Below, one piece after another: positions 1 through 12,330 of a stretch of 64,000 nt of DNA (its first letter is position 1; each line of letters starts with the position of its first letter). This stretch comes from Gerris lacustris (lineage: Eukaryota > Arthropoda > Insecta > Hemiptera > Gerridae), in contig OX578282.1 in assembly GCA_951217055.1 (NCBI GenBank), positions 15,191,877-15,255,876 on the forward strand, given 5' to 3'. A program made the position numbers and the translations under genes. A model generated the notes under the pieces. The model saw only the letters and a program-made list of their open reading frames with translations. It searched no databases and had not been told where the DNA came from.

Positions 1-1159
1 TATCATTATTGAACTGTAGACTGATTATTTCAGTGATTGTGACCAACTTAAGTGGTCAAAACAGGTCAAGATGTGAGGAAGTTATGTGCCGTACTAATTG
101 GCTGATTTTTGTTTAATTATTGTAGCTTTAAAGCAATCATAGATGTGAGAATACTCTACAATTAATCTCATATCATATGATTCTGTTATCAATATTAGCT
201 ATTACGCTTTTTTTTCTCTACGAGTAAGTAATGTTTATCTTAAGCTCTTAACCAATTTTGTTTCCGTCCTAACCTTACCAGTGTAGTCATTTACAGAAGA
301 TATATGTTTAATTTATTACTTTTAATTTTTTTTTATTTATTTACGTAGGAATTAAATTATTATTGATGAGAAAACAGCTATTTTGATCAACGGCAACCTT
401 AATTATTCTATAACTGATTAAATACATGTATTATATTAAATGTGAACCTCTTGAAGGATCTCAGTGGAATTGTGTTGTTCATGTGTTATTTTTTGTTTGT
501 TTCTTTTCTTGTTCCAGTATGGTTCTAAATTGTTTTTTTTTTTTTTTGAGGGAGCCTAATTTATAGTATTGTTTATTTATTACTACAATTTTAAGATTTA
601 TATTTTATATTTAATTTTTGCCTACATTAGCATTTATATAAGTTATAAATAGGCAGTTTTGAATAATTGTTGACTCCTTTATTAATGGAAATTTATTTTG
701 ACTTTTAATTCTTGTTAACTATTTGAAATTATACTATAGTTATGATGGCAAGTCAAAATAAGTACTGTACTCTGTAAGAATATTCTTTCTTATATACCAA
801 TTTTACTCTATGATGAGGATCTAATAGAATATCTTATTTGATCCCCTGAAGGCCAATTTTAAATTATTTTAAGATATTATCCACTGTTTAGTAATTACAC
901 TAGTTTATGTAATTATGGCGGCTCTATATTTAATTTATTACTTTATCATAATGCAAATAGGAGTCTGGAAAAAAACTAAAAAATAAATTGAATACATATT
1001 CGAGAGTAAAATAAGCTGGTTTAATTGAATAAAATCATGGTTTTGGGAACACCTACAATATTTAATTATTAATGCCTTGTAACCTGTCAAGAATCAATAA
1101 ATTCATAATAAACCTCCATCCTTCCTTTCAAGTAACAATACATTCATAATAAAACTCCA
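1..1159. other. AT-rich intergenic DNA, no gene seen
   Basis: No exon, RNA gene or clear repeat structure recognised. The last part (about 1095-1159) looks like degenerate copies of the tandem unit that follows. Confidence 0.5.
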
Positions 1160-1870
1160 CCTGTTGCGTTACAACTGTTTAAATTCATATTAAGACCACT
1201 CTTCTTAACAACCTGTCGTGTTACAGCTGTTTACACTCATATTAAGACCACTCTTCTTAACAACCTGTCATGTTACAGCTGGATTATCCTCATATTAAGA
1301 CCACTCTTCTTAACAACCTGTCGTGTTACAGCTGTTTACACTCATATTAAGACCACTCTTCTTAACAACCTGTCATGTTACAACTGGATTATCCTCATAT
1401 TAAGACCAATCTTCTTAACAACCTAGTGTGTTACAGCTGGATTATACTCATATTAAGACCAATCTTCTTAACAACCTAGTGTGTTACTTCTGGATTATCC
1501 TCATATTAAGACCAATCTTCTTAACAACCTAGTGTGTTACAGCTGGATTATCCTCATATTATGACCAATCTTCTTAACAACCTAGTGTGTTACTTCTGGA
1601 TTATCCTCATATTAAGACCAATCTTCTTAACAACCTAGTGTGTTACTGCTGGATTATCCTCATATTAAGACCAATCTTCTTAACAACCTAGTGTGTTACA
1701 GCTGGATTATCCTCATATTAAGACCAATCTTCTTAACAACCTAGTGTGTTACTGCTAGATTATCCTCATATTAAGACCAATCTTCTTAACAACCTAGTGT
1801 GTTACAGCTGGATTATCCTCATATTAAGACCACTCTTCTTAACAACCTGTTTTGTAACAACTGTTAGCTT
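1160..1870. repeat. Tandem array, ~53-bp unit, about 13 copies
   Basis: The motif CATATTAAGACCA recurs near 1186, 1238, 1291, 1343, 1396, 1449, 1502 and on to 1819, at 52-53 bp spacing. Each unit also holds CTTCTTAACAACCT and a GTGTTAC block followed by a variable AGCTGGATTAT or AGCTGTTTACA segment. One copy has ATTATGACC. Two subfamilies (ACCACTC at the edges, ACCAATC in the middle) suggest expansion from the centre. The unit is not a multiple of three, so short ORFs across it are not meaningful. Confidence 0.9.
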
Positions 1871-3143
1871 TCACTTTAAGACTCCACTGAATGCTGCCCA
1901 CATTTTTTGCAGTTCAATAACAATTTTCCCAGTTTAAGTTCTATTTAGTTTCTTTACTTTTAAACTACTACTTGCCTTAATATCAATCAATGAGGGGTTG
2001 AAATAGCTTATTTACCGAAGCAGTATTAAGTAATAAATGTAATTCTTAAACAATATTTGCTAGGGCATTGCCCAAGATTCTAAAGCACCATAGCTCTATC
2101 ACATATATTTGCTAAGACATCTCAACTATATTGAAGCTGTGGTTCTCCAACAGCTTTCTTTAAGTTAAATTCCTGCTCCTACAAAAGGTTAAACATAAAT
2201 GGTCTCAATTTACAGATTTTTAAAATTTATTTATAAATCAGAGTCAGCTCTTTTTCAAACTGTCCATTTTATTGCTTAATATGATAATTGGTATTTAAAA
2301 AAAAAAAAATAATAATAATAAACTATTTTTTTAGGATTAAGCATTCACTTATCTTAATATTTTTTATTATTAAGTGAAGTTTCATTAAAAGAATAATAAT
2401 AAAAAATAATTTCATTAACAAATGTGAAAATAAAAATATCAATTAAACTACCTCTTAATAAAAAGGTAGCAAGTTAGAACTAGAACAGTCCAGAATGAAA
2501 ATTAGATTAAAAGCCCGATAGTTTTTTTTAAATTTTAATAAACTATATAATACCTATCTTGGAACTAATCTTTAAGATTATTAATAATGTATATTAAAAT
2601 TTATAATAATGAAATGTAAGCTAACTTTTTTCTGATTTAACAATTTATATCTTGAATTAATTAAGTTGTTATTAAATTACTTTATTTTCCTAATATATTT
2701 TAATAAATGATTACGAGGATTTCTTGTGAATTAAGAATTTCAACATTACTGAAATATTGCATTATGATAACATTGCAGACTTCTCACTAAATGTTTTTTA
2801 TAAAGTGTTTTTCTTAGCACTAATATCTAAAATGCTGTTTTTAATATCTAAAAGAATTGATACTTTAAAATTTATTTAATTTAGATTTGCTATCAATGAA
2901 TAACATTTCAATTTTGTTTTATTTGTGGGTACAAAAATTGGTATTTTATTTCATTGCTTTTTTTGATTTGGTTAAGAGTACTCAATTTAATTTTTAATTA
3001 ATAAAAACATTGAGAAACTAGTAAATAATAATAAATCTTGTTTAAACTAAATTAATTTAATGAAATTAATTGTTTTCTGTTGTATAATAATTACAGGACA
3101 ATATCTAACCCACTCTTGGGAATTTTCAAGCCCTGAGTTTGTC
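1871..3143. other. AT-rich intergenic DNA, no gene seen
   Basis: Long A/T runs and TAA/TTA-rich sequence. Nothing recognisable on either strand. Confidence 0.5.
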
Positions 3144-3460
3144 ACTTCTTTAGACTGTTACTCCCCTTATAAAAAAACTGAAGGGAGTACCACTCGAAAG
3201 AAAGTGTATGGAATATTCTTCTTTAGACTGTTACTCCCCTTATAAATAAACAGAAGGGAGTAACAATCTAAAGAAGGTGTACTGAATGCTCTTCTTTTGA
3301 CTGTTACTCCTCTTATAAAAGCAGAAGTTTTATATTCCTTTGTCCCAAAGTACATTGGTCTAAACATCCCTATGTCTTAATAGTTATTTAGTCAAAGGAA
3401 TGGATAAATAATTATAACCATTTATATTCTAATAAAACATAGAGGAGTAACAATCTACCC
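3144..3460. mobile_element. MITE copy, CTTCTTTAGA-end family (copy A)
   Basis: Starts with CTTCTTTAGACTGTTACTCC and ends with GGAGTAACAATCTA, so the ends are inverted copies. The inside holds a small hairpin made of the same end sequence, then a segment with TTTGTCCCAAAGTACATTGG and TTAATAGTTATTTAGTCAAAGG. The same structure recurs at 27411, 35614, 51664 and 56214. No transposase is seen. Confidence 0.75.
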
Positions 3461-3869
3461 TGAGTTTTTTGTAATTTTATTTGTAGACTATGATGGCGCA
3501 TCAAATTGTGACAAATAAAATAAAAACTAAAATAACTTCTAATAATTTCTTTGTAGAGTGATCATAACTCTTTATAAATATAGCAAGTTTTCAGAAAAAT
3601 ATTCGGATATATTATACCTTTATATCCTCAAAAGAAACCATTTTTATTTGTTTCCACTTATATAATATATTTTTAAAAAAATATATTCTTTTATTAGTTT
3701 TGATCAAAATAGGTTCAATTCAGATCTTGTCGGGACCAATTCTCTAATTGTATTTGTTTATCAATATATTTAATTATTCCAAGACAGCAGTGTTAATAAT
3801 AATGAATATTATTTCATACACTTTTTGTTGTATATACATAATGTAGTAATGTCATTACTATGTATTTTA

Positions 3870-4059
3870 AGCTAGGTCCACACCAATAACAATTTGCGTT
3901 GTGCGGGCTTTATGTGTTTAATGTGGTATGCATGTGTGACAGTGTAGACGCTCTTACATAAAATTAATTGGCTGTTTGTGGTAATTTTTTGTCGTAAATA
4001 TTTTTACCTCACATTTAATTTAACTCACAATGCAGATTTTTATGGGTTTGGACCTAGCT
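3870..4059. mobile_element. MITE, 190 bp, TTA target duplication
   Basis: Ends are inverted: AGCTAGGTCCA at the left and TGGACCTAGCT at the right. TTA occurs immediately outside both ends (3867-3869 and 4060-4062), which fits the 3-bp TWA target preference of PIF/Harbinger. A single related arm (AGCCTAGTCCGCACCAATAA) lies near 23506. Confidence 0.65.
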
Positions 4060-4062
4060 TTA

Positions 4063-5319
4063 GGCGATCTTTACACATGTTTGTTTACATAACACTTACG
4101 CTCCAAAAGTAAACTAAATAGAATAGTCAGCAAAACATTATAAACAAAAGGCCTCATGGAACTAAAGTTTAAACAACAAAAATTATAAGGGTTCCAAAAG
4201 AGGTGATATGTGTTCCACTTTTATCAATGTTTTAAGTGGCTAATGAGTCTCTCCTATAATGATCTAATTTTAAACCCCACTCTTTCTAAAAATCAAAATA
4301 ATAAATGTTGCCCAATTTAACTTTTTAATTAATTTTAACTAACACTGATTAGTATTAATAAAGTTTATTAAAAATCTGAACATTAAAATCCAATGTAAAT
4401 GGGTTACACATTTTAAGTTACCATTTAAAAAAAATTATATAATTTTATCTTTTTCCAACAATTATCACCAATTTTGAAATGAAATATTTCTTTGTTTTCT
4501 TTCTCTCTCATTTTTATGAGACCATACTTAGAAAGTTTTTATATTAAACAAACTACTAATTGATATGTACTATTTTCAAATCGTTATCAATTTTATAGCA
4601 GTAGTAGGTAAAAAAAAGAATTTTAAAAAACATAACATGTAAATAAAATGTACATCACGTTTTTATTAAATAATTATATTTATATCTGCTGTGATTAATA
4701 AATATAAAAGAAACAAAATATCACTTTGTAAATTGTATAAAAACTTTTTTATTTTTATTTTAGAGTGGTTTTCTTTTTAAGTTATGTTATTTTTAAACGT
4801 AATCACTTATGATGTGTCTATAGTTTATGGTGAAAACAAATATTAATTATTAATAATTATTAATAATTATTGGAAGACTGGTTTACATGTAGAGGGCAGT
4901 TGTTAGTTACTAAATTCCTATAAGTTTTTGATGAGTGTAGTTAGTAAATTTTTTGTTCATTTAGTTGCCCTTGCTTCTGGCTCCGTCCACACCTTTTGAA
5001 GTGGCAGGGTGAAGACTGCAATTAACACTTACACTCTCATATTTTAAATTTATTTTAGTTTTGTAATTTATTAAGCTGTTTTTTCCGTCAATCTTAAGAA
5101 TAATAAGCAATTGATGCAGTATTTTTCAGCATATCCTAGAAGTTTACGCTTATGGTGGGGTAGCTAACTAGGAAAGCAGTGTAGACCTTAGGCTTGCAGA
5201 GGCTCAAATTTCTGTCTAGTGGTACTTTCCCCACCAGTAATCTTATCAGACTAAGTCCTAGCATAGAGTCACACAAGAATACTGATCCTAGCTCTGGAAA
5301 TGTACACTATATACAACCC
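4063..5319. other. AT-rich intergenic DNA, no gene seen
   Basis: No exon or clear element recognised. The small block TTAATTATTAATAATTATTA near 4845 is a short simple repeat. Confidence 0.45.
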
Positions 5320-5322
5320 TAA

Positions 5323-6117
5323 AGGCGGAAATACACATGCTAGTAAAAAAGCATGCCAGTTGCGAGTTACAAGCACGTTAGTAGCTGGCATGCTGCAGAC
5401 GCTGTGTACATTTGCCAGTGAAACAGCATGCTAGTATCATCCGGATGATCGGTCTTGTGCCAGCTACTAGCACATGACAATACACATTCCAGTCACAGTT
5501 CTAGTTTTGAAACAGGCAATCGTTTCTTGCCTTCTTTTAGCCGTAATAAATTATTAAATAATTGTATTTTATTTAATCAATTTTGATAGTTTTATTAATT
5601 ATTTCAATGTACCTTATGAATGTATCGGTGCGGAATGAAATTAACCAGATTGTTCTGTTACTAGCAAAGAACTGTGTTTTAAAACATTTGAAAAATAATA
5701 AAGACACGAGTGTGGGTAAAGATTGGATAGCTAGAAGAGAATTAGGTACATGGAGCGAGTCAGTGGCTACTAAATGAAATGCGGTTCGGGGACGTCAATG
5801 GTTTTAGGAATCAATTGCGAATGCTTCCGGAGAAAGTAGATGAGTTGTTGTCAGATACCCGCGAAAGGAAGGAACGCAACTGAAGACTGAAGGTCTGAGG
5901 GAGACTCGTGCTAGCTACTAGCAAACTTGAGCTGGCAGGCCTGTTTACACGTGCTGTATCAGTTCCCCCTCCCCTCAACTTGTGCCACTGGCAAGACAAA
6001 AATCAAACTTTGTGCGATTTACTCGCATGCTATTTGATGCATACACATGCCAGTAGCTCTCCTCTGCGAGCTACTCGTATGTTTTTGTGCGAGTAACTAG
6101 CATGTGTATTTCCGCCT
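5323..6117 (+). mobile_element. PIF/Harbinger-like element, 795 bp, with decayed transposase
   Basis: The terminal inverted repeat is about 22 bp, beginning AGGCGGAAATACACATGCTA. TAA flanks both ends (5320-5322, 6118-6120), the 3-bp target duplication typical of PIF/Harbinger. The motifs CATGCTAGT and CATGCCAGT recur near both ends in both orientations, like subterminal transposase-binding sites. Inside, around 5725-5865, two reading frames give peptides such as WIARRELGTW, then GFRNQLRMLPEKVDELL. These resemble the N-terminal part of Harbinger transposases (RRELG...FRNFLRM...FDELL). A stop codon and a frame change separate them and no DDE catalytic part remains, so the copy is non-autonomous. 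The family assignment rests on target duplication plus remembered family pattern. Confidence 0.75.
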
Positions 6118-6120
6118 TAA

Positions 6121-7267
6121 CACACATGCAACAATAGCTCACTCTTTCATTACACTCCCCAAATCCCATCACACTCGTTAAATCTAGATGCTGCTTATTC
6201 AATTTTTCCCCAATCTCATCCTCTTTGATTAATAGACATCTTATTAGTAAGTTCCTTTAAAATAATATGTAATTTCTAAATAGTAACACATACCTGAGAT
6301 TAAGTTCCAAACACCAGTGTTTGTGTTACATTCAAACCTAAGAAAGGTACTGATAATCACATCCAGTTATTATGTGAAATACCCGATTTAACATCCTGTT
6401 ATTTCCTGACATGTTCGCTTATAAGAAATCTTGATGTAAAACATATTTTTTATTTTCTAAACAGTTTCTAACAGTGGCCTTAGGATTATTGAGGTAATAA
6501 CAAATAATAATAATGGTAATATCATTTGCTACTGCATATTACTATCTTAGTTTCTAAACTGTTACTAGTTACATTATTTAATTTAAGTAAATTTAAACAA
6601 CGTAATAGCATGTTATTAATAGATTAATTAATAACATACCAATGTCCTAAATTATATCCATGTGTAAACCAGTGTTTTAAGTATATTTATTTAATTAAAT
6701 ATTTATATAATAATAATGTAATTCTATAGCATAGGTTTCTTCGTATAAGTCTTCATCTTTTGAAGGAGACTAAATCAGGGAATTTGAAAATTCTTTCTTT
6801 GCAGAGAATTTTAATGGAATTGTTCACCATAAAATTCTCTAGAAATTGCAATTGTATTCAGAATGATCCCTGAAATGAGTTCAAAATGTCAGGGCTCACA
6901 AAATCTCCGATGAGTTCTCCTTTTAGAACATCTAGAACTAAAAATAAGTTAATATACCCTACAAATTACAAATGAGCATTTTTGAAAACAGACTTCAGTA
7001 GTTGTCCTCAAACCTGATTAACATTTACAGACTTGTTCATACTTATGTCTTATTAATAAATTAAGAGGTAAGATTGGCCTTTATGAGGGCACTTAAAATT
7101 GTATACGTTGTTTTGCATTTTGCAGATTATCATGGTTCAAGTTATTTGCGATTAATACAAATAACTTGGATGTTTCATTGATTTAATGAAAACACAAAGA
7201 GAAAAAATTAATAACCACAGTAGCTAGTGAATATTGACGGCTTAGAGTCAGACAAGTTATCGACATG
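6121..7267. other. AT-rich intergenic DNA, no gene seen
   Basis: No exon or element boundary recognised. Confidence 0.45.
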
Positions 7268-7437
7268 CTTTGCAATTTTGAGTTATATACACCTTCAGAA
7301 TGCTCGTGTTTCAATACATCAGGTGACTGGAGAATATTATCTTTATCTATAATAGATAACATATAGATAGAGATAGTATGCACCAGTCAGCTTATGTATT
7401 GAAACAAGCATTCTAGTATATAACTCAAAATCGCAAA
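7268..7437. repeat. Imperfect inverted repeat, arms ~60 bp
   Basis: The left arm (7268-7331) contains GAGTTATATACACC and GTTTCAATACATCAGGTGAC. The right arm (7383-7437) contains the reverse complement with several changes. The loop is about 50 bp. Likely a diverged fold-back MITE. Confidence 0.6.
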
Positions 7438-7471
7438 AACTTTAGACAATGTCTAATTTTAAGCCCTCGAT

Positions 7472-7690
7472 ATCTGTCATAAACAGCTTTGTTTCCCAGT
7501 GAAATCCACGTCACGAAGGGGTTGAAATCCTATGTTTCGCTTCCACTACTGGAAGTATATTCGGGGTGTGATGCATTGTGATGTTTACTTGAAGCAACAA
7601 CAAGTTAGAAGCAACGAGGGGTTGTTGAAGCAACAACCCCTTCGTGACACTGATTTCACCGGAAAACCAAGCTGTTTATGACGAGTCTGT
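7472..7690. repeat. Imperfect inverted repeat, arms ~45 bp
   Basis: AGTGAAATCCACGTCACGAA at the left pairs with TTCGTGACACTGATTTCACC at the right. Between them TTGAAGCAACAACA and TTGAAGCAACAACC form a short direct repeat. No target duplication identified. Confidence 0.5.
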
Positions 7691-7884
7691 CCACGGAAGC
7701 CTATGCATCAAGTCCTCGATATCTGGTTTGATGTGGTTTTCTTTTTGATACTTTGTGGATTCAAATTATTTCTTTCTTATTATAACTTAAATTATGAATA
7801 ACATTGTTACATTTATGTCAAAACTATTAAATTCATATGAATATCCTCTGTCAAACTTTAGCAGCTAATAATATAAAACAGTAA

Positions 7885-8013
7885 AGCCTTGTCCAGACTG
7901 CCAAACCGAACAGAGGAAACGAGCCGAGCATTGGTCTGTACGCATGCCCAGTCTATAGTGCGCCTGCGCATCTCAGACTTTCCTCTGTTCGGTTCGGCAG
8001 TCTGGACGAGGCT
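7885..8013. mobile_element. MITE, 129 bp, TAA target duplication
   Basis: Inverted ends of about 35 bp: AGCCTTGTCCAGACTGCC at the left, GGCAGTCTGGACGAGGCT at the right, followed inward by AAACCGAACAGAGGAAA and its complement. TAA flanks both ends. GC-rich against its surroundings. Likely PIF/Harbinger-type. Confidence 0.75.
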
Positions 8014-9065
8014 TAAAGAAGTTAACAAATTATTTTTGTAATTGAGAAAATGTCAGTTTCTTAAAAGGATGTCTGTATTCATATTAATAGAAAACAATTA
8101 AAAAATGAATTAAAAAAATTAAAACATTGTTATTTATATTTATTTTTTTTGCTCAGAGCTGCTTCATAATACCTAAATCTCTGGTTTTTCTATTTTCACA
8201 ATTTGTCTAAGAATAATTATAAATTTTCTTCAAATTGTAATTTTTTCATGTTCATAACAATTGAAATGTCCATGATATGTTTTCATTATTATTTAAAATA
8301 AAAAACAAAAACAATGTTAATAAAATACATAAAATCATAAAAATCTACACAATGTTAATAATTTTTGTGCACATATTATTTTTCTATGTGCTACTTTAAA
8401 CAAAGGTACACTTGTTAGTATTAATTATACAAAATATTAGTGAGAAAAAACGTCCTTCTTATTAGTTACTTTATCAACCAAGGAGCAATTTAACATAATG
8501 CTTTTATAACTATAAACTAAATTGCAGTTTATTTATTTATTTTTTAATTTGTTCATTTATTTGCACAAAGCCTTATAATGTTACTTTTTTTAACATTTAA
8601 GTTCATAATGTCAAAGAATGGTTAAGTAATTATTTATTAATTTTATTTCAGATTGATATTGTTCTATTTTTGAAGGGATAAGTAAAAGATGTGAATTAAG
8701 TAAGGGAAACATTTTTAATTGCTTTAAATCAATAAAATGATTAATCTGCTTAAAATATAATATTATTGGTGAGGATAATAATTGTAAAAATTACATCCTG
8801 TTTTATAAATATTGTTTTTAATACAGTAAAATCATTTGAACCTTTTCACCGATTAAAATAATAATTAAAAAAAAGCTAAATTTAAACGAACCAATAAATA
8901 TTTGTTTTTGTTAAACTAAATTAATTAAAATTTAGAATGTGCATTGCAAAATTTATTTATTAATTTATTATTAATAAGAAATAAGATATCATTTTAACGG
9001 AACAATGGTAGAAGAACTACTACAGCTTTGATGAAATTTGGATGAAAAGCAACAAAATTAACTAA
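8014..9065. other. AT-rich intergenic DNA, no gene seen
   Basis: Nothing recognisable on either strand. Confidence 0.45.
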
Positions 9066-9441
9066 AGGGGCAATTAGACGATCTGATATAGACTCTGATA
9101 TGAAGTCGGGGCCACGCACCCTCGGCCTTTAAACCTGGTCGATTAAACCCTTTTCCTAGTCACGTTTTGTGGTAGAAACCTGGAAGGGAAGTTGGATGGA
9201 AACCTTATCCCACTTAAGGTAGAAAAGTGGGGAACTCAAAGCCCACCACTCCACCCTGTGGACCTATAGTGTAATCCTCTTTGTCGAACCCTGATTTCCC
9301 TGTCTCCTAAAGGAAAAAAGCTCCTTAAGGATGGAACCGGATCAATGCAACACCCTGAAGAGTGGTGTGGAGACTCCACATAGGGAAACCCGGAATGGGA
9401 CCAGGACCAGACGGCAGGGAACAGATTGTCTAATTGACCCT
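9066..9441. mobile_element. MITE, 376 bp, TAA target duplication
   Basis: The ends AGGGGCAATTAGACGATCTG and CAGATTGTCTAATTGACCCT are inverted copies with two differences, and TAA flanks both (9063-9065, 9442-9444). The interior is markedly GC-richer than its neighbours. No coding relic recognised; the 75-codon minus-strand ORF here has no family resemblance. Confidence 0.7.
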
Positions 9442-9444
9442 TAA

Positions 9445-10660
9445 AATTTATTAAATTTGACATATCAACACTAGAAGACCTAATACAGAGCTATTTTTAG
9501 GAAGATGCGCCAAAAGGGCGCCCAAAAAACCAATGGATACATTATTACCAGGATCTTACTTTTTAGCAACACACCAAGACTTTATCCATTAAATTATACT
9601 TGTTGATGCCTTTTTATTTTTTTAAATTAGCTTAAACTAAAGTAATTGTTTAGTCGTTTCTTCTTTTCCCTATAAAACTATTTTAAAGACAACTTTATGT
9701 GTATTAAGGGAAACTCCGAAGCTATTGAACCATCCTATGAAATGTTGCTTATGATCATCTTCACCTTAGTCTCATGGGATGTGTCCCATTTTAATTAATT
9801 AATAATTATATATATGCATTATTAATGCATATTATAACATAATTATTATGCATAGCAACTATGCATGTTTAAAAATTATATTTTTTAAATTGATTAATAC
9901 CTTAGTCTGTGTTAAGTTTAGAATATTTTGATTGAGTAAATGCCTATACTTTTAATTTGTAATTTTCTTTTTATATTTTGATTTTTGTATGGCTTAACAA
10001 AATCAAATATTTAATAAAAAAAATCAATTAAAATGGATAAATTTTACAAAAATGAAATAATCAAAGTTTGTATATTTACTGTTAAGAATGAATTAAAAAT
10101 GCCGTTTTTTTATTTTTTTTATTTATATATTATTTGTCTAAAAAAAAAATACAACATAATTATAAATATTTTTTATTTTTTACTTTAATTTTAATTTATA
10201 AGTATCACAGATAATTATTAGTAGATCATATAGTTTCATTTCTTGTTACCTTTACGTACTTTATAATTTATTATTTTTTTTAAATTAATTTTTATAATTA
10301 AATGTAATATTATTTATTGACAGATGTTAGGTATCTTTGTGAAAATTGTATTTAATATAGAATAGGATATTAAATCAACGTGTGTTTTGTTTAATGATTT
10401 TTTTTACTCAGTTGCATACACATCTCCTGCTTGAAAGGAAAGTGTAGTTAATTCACAAGATAATATTTATGTAGTTATAAAAATTTACCTATATTTTGTA
10501 ATAAATATTATTATGGAAAGTTTTATTACACTTTATATTTACTTAGACATTGTACCTGGATTATAAGGTTGTTTTTAATAAATTTATTTTCTCGATTATT
10601 TATTTTTTTATTTTTTTGTTATCTATGTCAAATCCTCTACAAAATAAGAGTAGGTGCAGG
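9445..10660. other. AT-rich intergenic DNA with a short hairpin
   Basis: Mostly A/T. A small AT palindrome built on ATGCATTATTAATGCAT lies near 9815. No gene recognised. Confidence 0.4.
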
Positions 10661-10837
10661 TACTTCTTTAGATTGTTACTCCCCTATGTTTTTGTTAGGG
10701 CATGAATGGATACAATTATGTATCCATTGCATTCCTTTGTGTACTATTAAGACAAAGGTATGCTTAGTCAAATGTACTTTGGGACAAAGGAATATCACAC
10801 TTTTGTTTTAATATGGGTAGTAACAGTCTAAAGAAGA
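10661..10837. mobile_element. MITE copy, CTTCTTTAGA-end family (copy B)
   Basis: Runs from TACTTCTTTAGATTGTTACT to AGTAACAGTCTAAAGAAG and carries the family's central TACTTTGGGACAAAGG segment. The adjoining tandem array is built from a fragment of the same family. Confidence 0.7.
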
Positions 10838-12330
10838 ACATTTCCGTACACCTAATTTTGATTATTACTCCCTTAATTTTTTTATAAGGGGATTAACTGT
10901 CTATAGAAGTGCCAGAGTACATACCTATTTTGGACTCTTTCCTTTCTAATTACTTCCTTCTTTTTTTTATAAGGGGATTAACAGTCTAAAGAAGTGCCAG
11001 AGTACATACCTATTTTGGACTCTTTCCTTTCTAATTACTTCCTTCATTTTTTTATAAGGGGATTAACAGTCTAAAGAAGTGCCAGAGTACATACCTATTT
11101 TGGACTCTTTCCTTTCTAATTACTTCCTTCATTTTTTTATAAGGGGATTAACAGTCTAAAGAAGTGCCAGAGTACATACCTATTTTGGACTCTTTCCTTT
11201 CTAATTAATCCCTTCTTTTTTGTATAAGGGAAGTAATAGTCTAAAAGAGTACATACCTATTTTGGACTCTTTCTTTTCTAATTATTTCTTTCTTTTTTTA
11301 TCTAGGGATGGGCTAAACTATTAAATCTGAGTAATAAGTGACACCGTTCCAGCTCCGACCTAGTAATAGGTACAAATACCTATTATTTTATTAATAGGTG
11401 ACAAAGTTCTGTCACTGAAAGGAAGTTCTGCTACCTGCTGGATCCGTGACCAGATCTGGTATTAGGTACCAATACCTATTATTTTATTAATAGGTGACAA
11501 AGTCACTGTCACTGAAAGAAATTTCTTCTGCAACCTGCAACGTTCCTCTAAGGATCCGTGACCAGATGAGTGACAGTGACAAGATTTAATAGTTTTAAAC
11601 ACTTGAATCTAAACCTCAAATGAATAGTGAATATTCCTGGAAGGCTCTCATCTGTCCACCATTTTTATTTTTCAATATTTTCCCGTGCTGATTAACTCTT
11701 CTCTCAACTACGTAACTTATACCCATCTCTTTTATTTATTTTAAACGAAACTTCATATTTAATATTTTACGAACCAGGTATTAGGGTTTTTTTTTCCGTG
11801 ACAAGTGACTTTGTCATCTATTAATAAAATAATAGGTATTGGAACCACCAGTTCCAGTATTCAAAACGTCATATTTAATATTTATTATATCTTGTCACTT
11901 GTCACTGCGTGGAACGGAACCAGGTAGAGAGAGGGCTTTCTGCTAAGTAGAAAAGGGTACAGGCCAAAGGCTTACATGTAAGAAAAGGAACCTTCCCCAC
12001 TACTACCACTTAATACCACCCTACTACTTACTACCTACTCCTACCTTAAAAATCTCTAGGGGCCGTTCCGTAATCAGTGACAAAATTAATAGCTTTAACC
12101 AAGTCACTGTAACGTCAGTAATAGGTGACACAGTTGGAACCCTATTATTTTACCTATTACGTTAAATAACGCACATCTCTAGAGGAGTAACACTCTAAAG
12201 AAGTGCCAGAGTACATACCTATTTTGGACTCTTTCCTTTCTAATTATTCCCTTCTTTTTTTATAAGGGGAGTTACAGTCTAAAGAAGTGCCAGAGTACAT
12301 ACCTATTTTGGACTCCTTCCTTCTTTTTTT
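10838..12330. repeat. Tandem array, ~84-bp unit, split by an insertion
   Basis: The unit contains AGAGTACATACCTATTTTGG, then CTCTTTCCTTTCTAATTA, a T-rich stretch, ATAAGGGGATTAACAGTC and TAAAGAAGTGCC. Copies begin near 10912, 10997, 11081, 11164 and 11243, then two more near 12208 and 12293. The gap (11303-12178) is a separate element. The unit includes the AAGGGG..TAACAGTCTAAAGAAG end of the neighbouring MITE, so a MITE end was amplified in tandem. Confidence 0.85.
11303..12178. mobile_element. hAT-like non-autonomous insertion in the array
   Basis: Interrupts the 84-bp array. The ends read TAGGGATGGGC at the left and the near-complement CACATCTCTA at the right, like the short TAGRGATG ends of some hAT elements. 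The inside repeats AATACCTATTATTTTATTAA and its complement several times plus GGATCCGTGACCAGAT twice, giving internal fold-back structure. An 8-bp target duplication could not be demonstrated. Confidence 0.45.

Noticed and set aside
1160..1870. CRISPR-like array
   Set aside because: There are no unique spacers between repeats, and the host is a eukaryote; it is an ordinary tandem repeat.
1746..1937. 63-codon ORF in the tandem array
   Set aside because: Product of reading through 53-bp repeats, whose length is not divisible by three.
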